Source: Setophaga petechia
Taxonomy: Eukaryota > Chordata > Aves > Passeriformes > Parulidae
DNA: 64,000 nucleotides
Assembly (NCBI GenBank): GCA_024362935.1
Contig: JANCRA010000061.1
Coordinates: 3,348,001 to 3,412,000, forward strand
Direction: 5' to 3'
Numbering within the stretch: position 1 is the stretch's first letter; each line of letters begins with the position of its first letter. The position numbers were made by a program, and so were the translations under genes. This document shows positions 63,001-64,000 of the stretch, one piece after another. The notes below the pieces were generated by a model. That model made no database searches and was not told where the DNA came from. It worked only from the letters and a program-made list of their open reading frames with translations.

Positions 63001-63767
63001 GCCAGAACTGGCACATGGAAACAACTTGGGGGAAGATGATTCGAGATGGAGTGCCTGTGCTTAAAGAGGGAGCACAAGCAATTCAGCCTTGCCAGGGTTT
63101 CTTAAGCGTGTGTTGGTATTCCCCAGGAAATGTACCCATTTGGGGAAGTGCCCTTGGAAGAGAGAGGAATGATTCCCAAGGAAACTGCTTCCCCAGGAGC
63201 CCCCAGTGACATAGGTGCAGGTGTCTCCATGTGACTCCCTGTGTTTCCTTCAGTCCTTGAGGCCCCTTGCACTTGGCAGAGGGGGGCAGGGGAAAGATGT
63301 GAAGAGCAGCTTTGGCATCTACCTGGGCCTGCAGAGACCAAGCCAAGCACCTGTGGCAGGGTTTGTTCCCCACCTTTGAGCACAGGTCTGAGCTGGATCC
63401 TGTTTGTCCAGCCAAGTGCCCCAAAGCTCTCTTGGGGAGCTGTGAATTCAAAGGCCTTGATGCACACATTTATGCCACCTCTCCAATCTGGTGTGTTTTA
63501 ACTCTTGGCAAGATGCGTTTGCCCCATGCTTGTTGGAAGCTGCTCTGTTCCAGGGCCAGCAGCAAGTTGGGCTGTGCTGGCCAGGCAGCGTGGAGAGTCC
63601 TTCCCTGAGCACTTGGCTGGGCTTGGTGTGTCCCGGGCTGTCTTAGACACTTGGGGCAATGGATTTCTTGCAGTCAGAGGCATTTTGGGCAGGGTGGGAG
63701 TGGCCCCAGAGCACTTGGCAGCGTGTCCAAGGGCCCTTGCTGACACGGCGCAGCACGGTTACCATGA
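63001..63767. other. GC-richer transition at the right edge
   Basis: GC and CpG content rise toward the window end. A GAGCACTTGG/GAGTGCTTGG motif recurs at about 63607, 63711 and 63834, suggesting degenerate local repetition. Open frames on both strands overlap, none with a recognised domain. Confidence 0.4.
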
Positions 63768-64000
63768 CGGAATGGAACAGGACCCTTTGTGACACATGGT
63801 GACACGGGCACTGGCAGTGACGAGGTAACGCCAGAGTGCTTGGTGGACGCCACGGGACAGGACGTGCCAGAGCTGTGCTGTGAGGAGCCCCACACAGCCA
63901 GCTCTTTCGTCGCTGACCCGCAGCTTTTCCAAGGCGCTACTCCTGCGGCTGGCCTTGCGGCCACACTGCAGGACTTCCTGACTCAGAGCTTCCCAGGGCA
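63768..64000 (+). CDS. Open frame running off the window edge, unidentified
   Basis: A frame of 77 codons without a stop follows a TGA at 63765-63767 and continues past the window edge. It encodes DATGQDVPELCCEEPHTASS, then FVADPQLFQGATPAAGLAAT and LQDFLTQSFPG. It lacks an ATG, so if real it is an internal exon or the start lies elsewhere. The sequence is CpG-richer than most of the window. I do not recognise the protein. A minus-strand open frame overlaps it, so coding status is uncertain. Confidence 0.25.

Noticed and set aside
1..64000. CRISPR arrays, bacterial operons, tRNA or rRNA genes
   Set aside because: No direct-repeat/spacer arrays, no cloverleaf or rRNA signatures seen; the window is a vertebrate nuclear sequence.

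Overview
The window looks like a stretch of a bird nuclear genome, probably a songbird. It is mostly AT-rich, CpG-poor, gene-poor DNA with few recognisable repeats. The repeats I can place are old CR1 LINE fragments; two end in the typical avian 3' tail built on ATTCTATG/ATTCTGTG, and three others are read in antisense. No bacterial or organellar organisation is visible.

The clear protein-coding content is three related, intronless RING-finger genes, all on the minus strand, called here copies A (21346-22428), B (24449-25582) and C (37408-38451). Each starts with the residues MATE. Each then has a complete C3HC4 RING at residues 9-47, a proline-rich linker, a conserved helical block at about residues 120-220, a serine-rich low-complexity stretch, an acidic VEEE-type patch and a basic tail. 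From memory of how bird genomes are annotated, this matches the multi-copy 'E3 ubiquitin-protein ligase Topors-like' family. A and B are adjacent; C lies about 12 kb further on. The repeat unit includes the promoter, with TGATGTCA-type CRE-like boxes about 20-23 bp apart and a TATA-like element in B and C. It also includes a poly(A) signal 35-56 bp after each stop. The genes sit in GC-richer islands (about 21.1-26.7 kb and 37.4-39.4 kb) within AT-rich DNA.

Layout: 1-20.3 kb is AT-rich and mostly empty, apart from one exon-like 80-bp segment at 2995-3074 and a short CR1 tail. 20.3-26.7 kb holds a CR1 fragment, copies A and B, and a possible LTR fragment upstream of A. 27.2-28.9 kb holds two CR1 fragments. 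28.9-37.0 kb is AT-rich with nothing recognisable. 37.3-39.0 kb holds copy C and its duplicated flank, followed by a CR1. 39.9-57.2 kb is again largely empty apart from short tandem repeats, a CR1, a microsatellite and a pair of MIR-like fragments. 57.2-57.9 kb is a CpG-richer, LTR-like segment. The last 400-1000 bp become GC- and CpG-richer and hold an open frame that runs off the window edge.

If expressed, the three proteins would be paralogous nuclear E3 ubiquitin (possibly SUMO) ligases with a nearly fixed RING and divergent tails, sharing a duplicated promoter. Their substrates cannot be read from the sequence.
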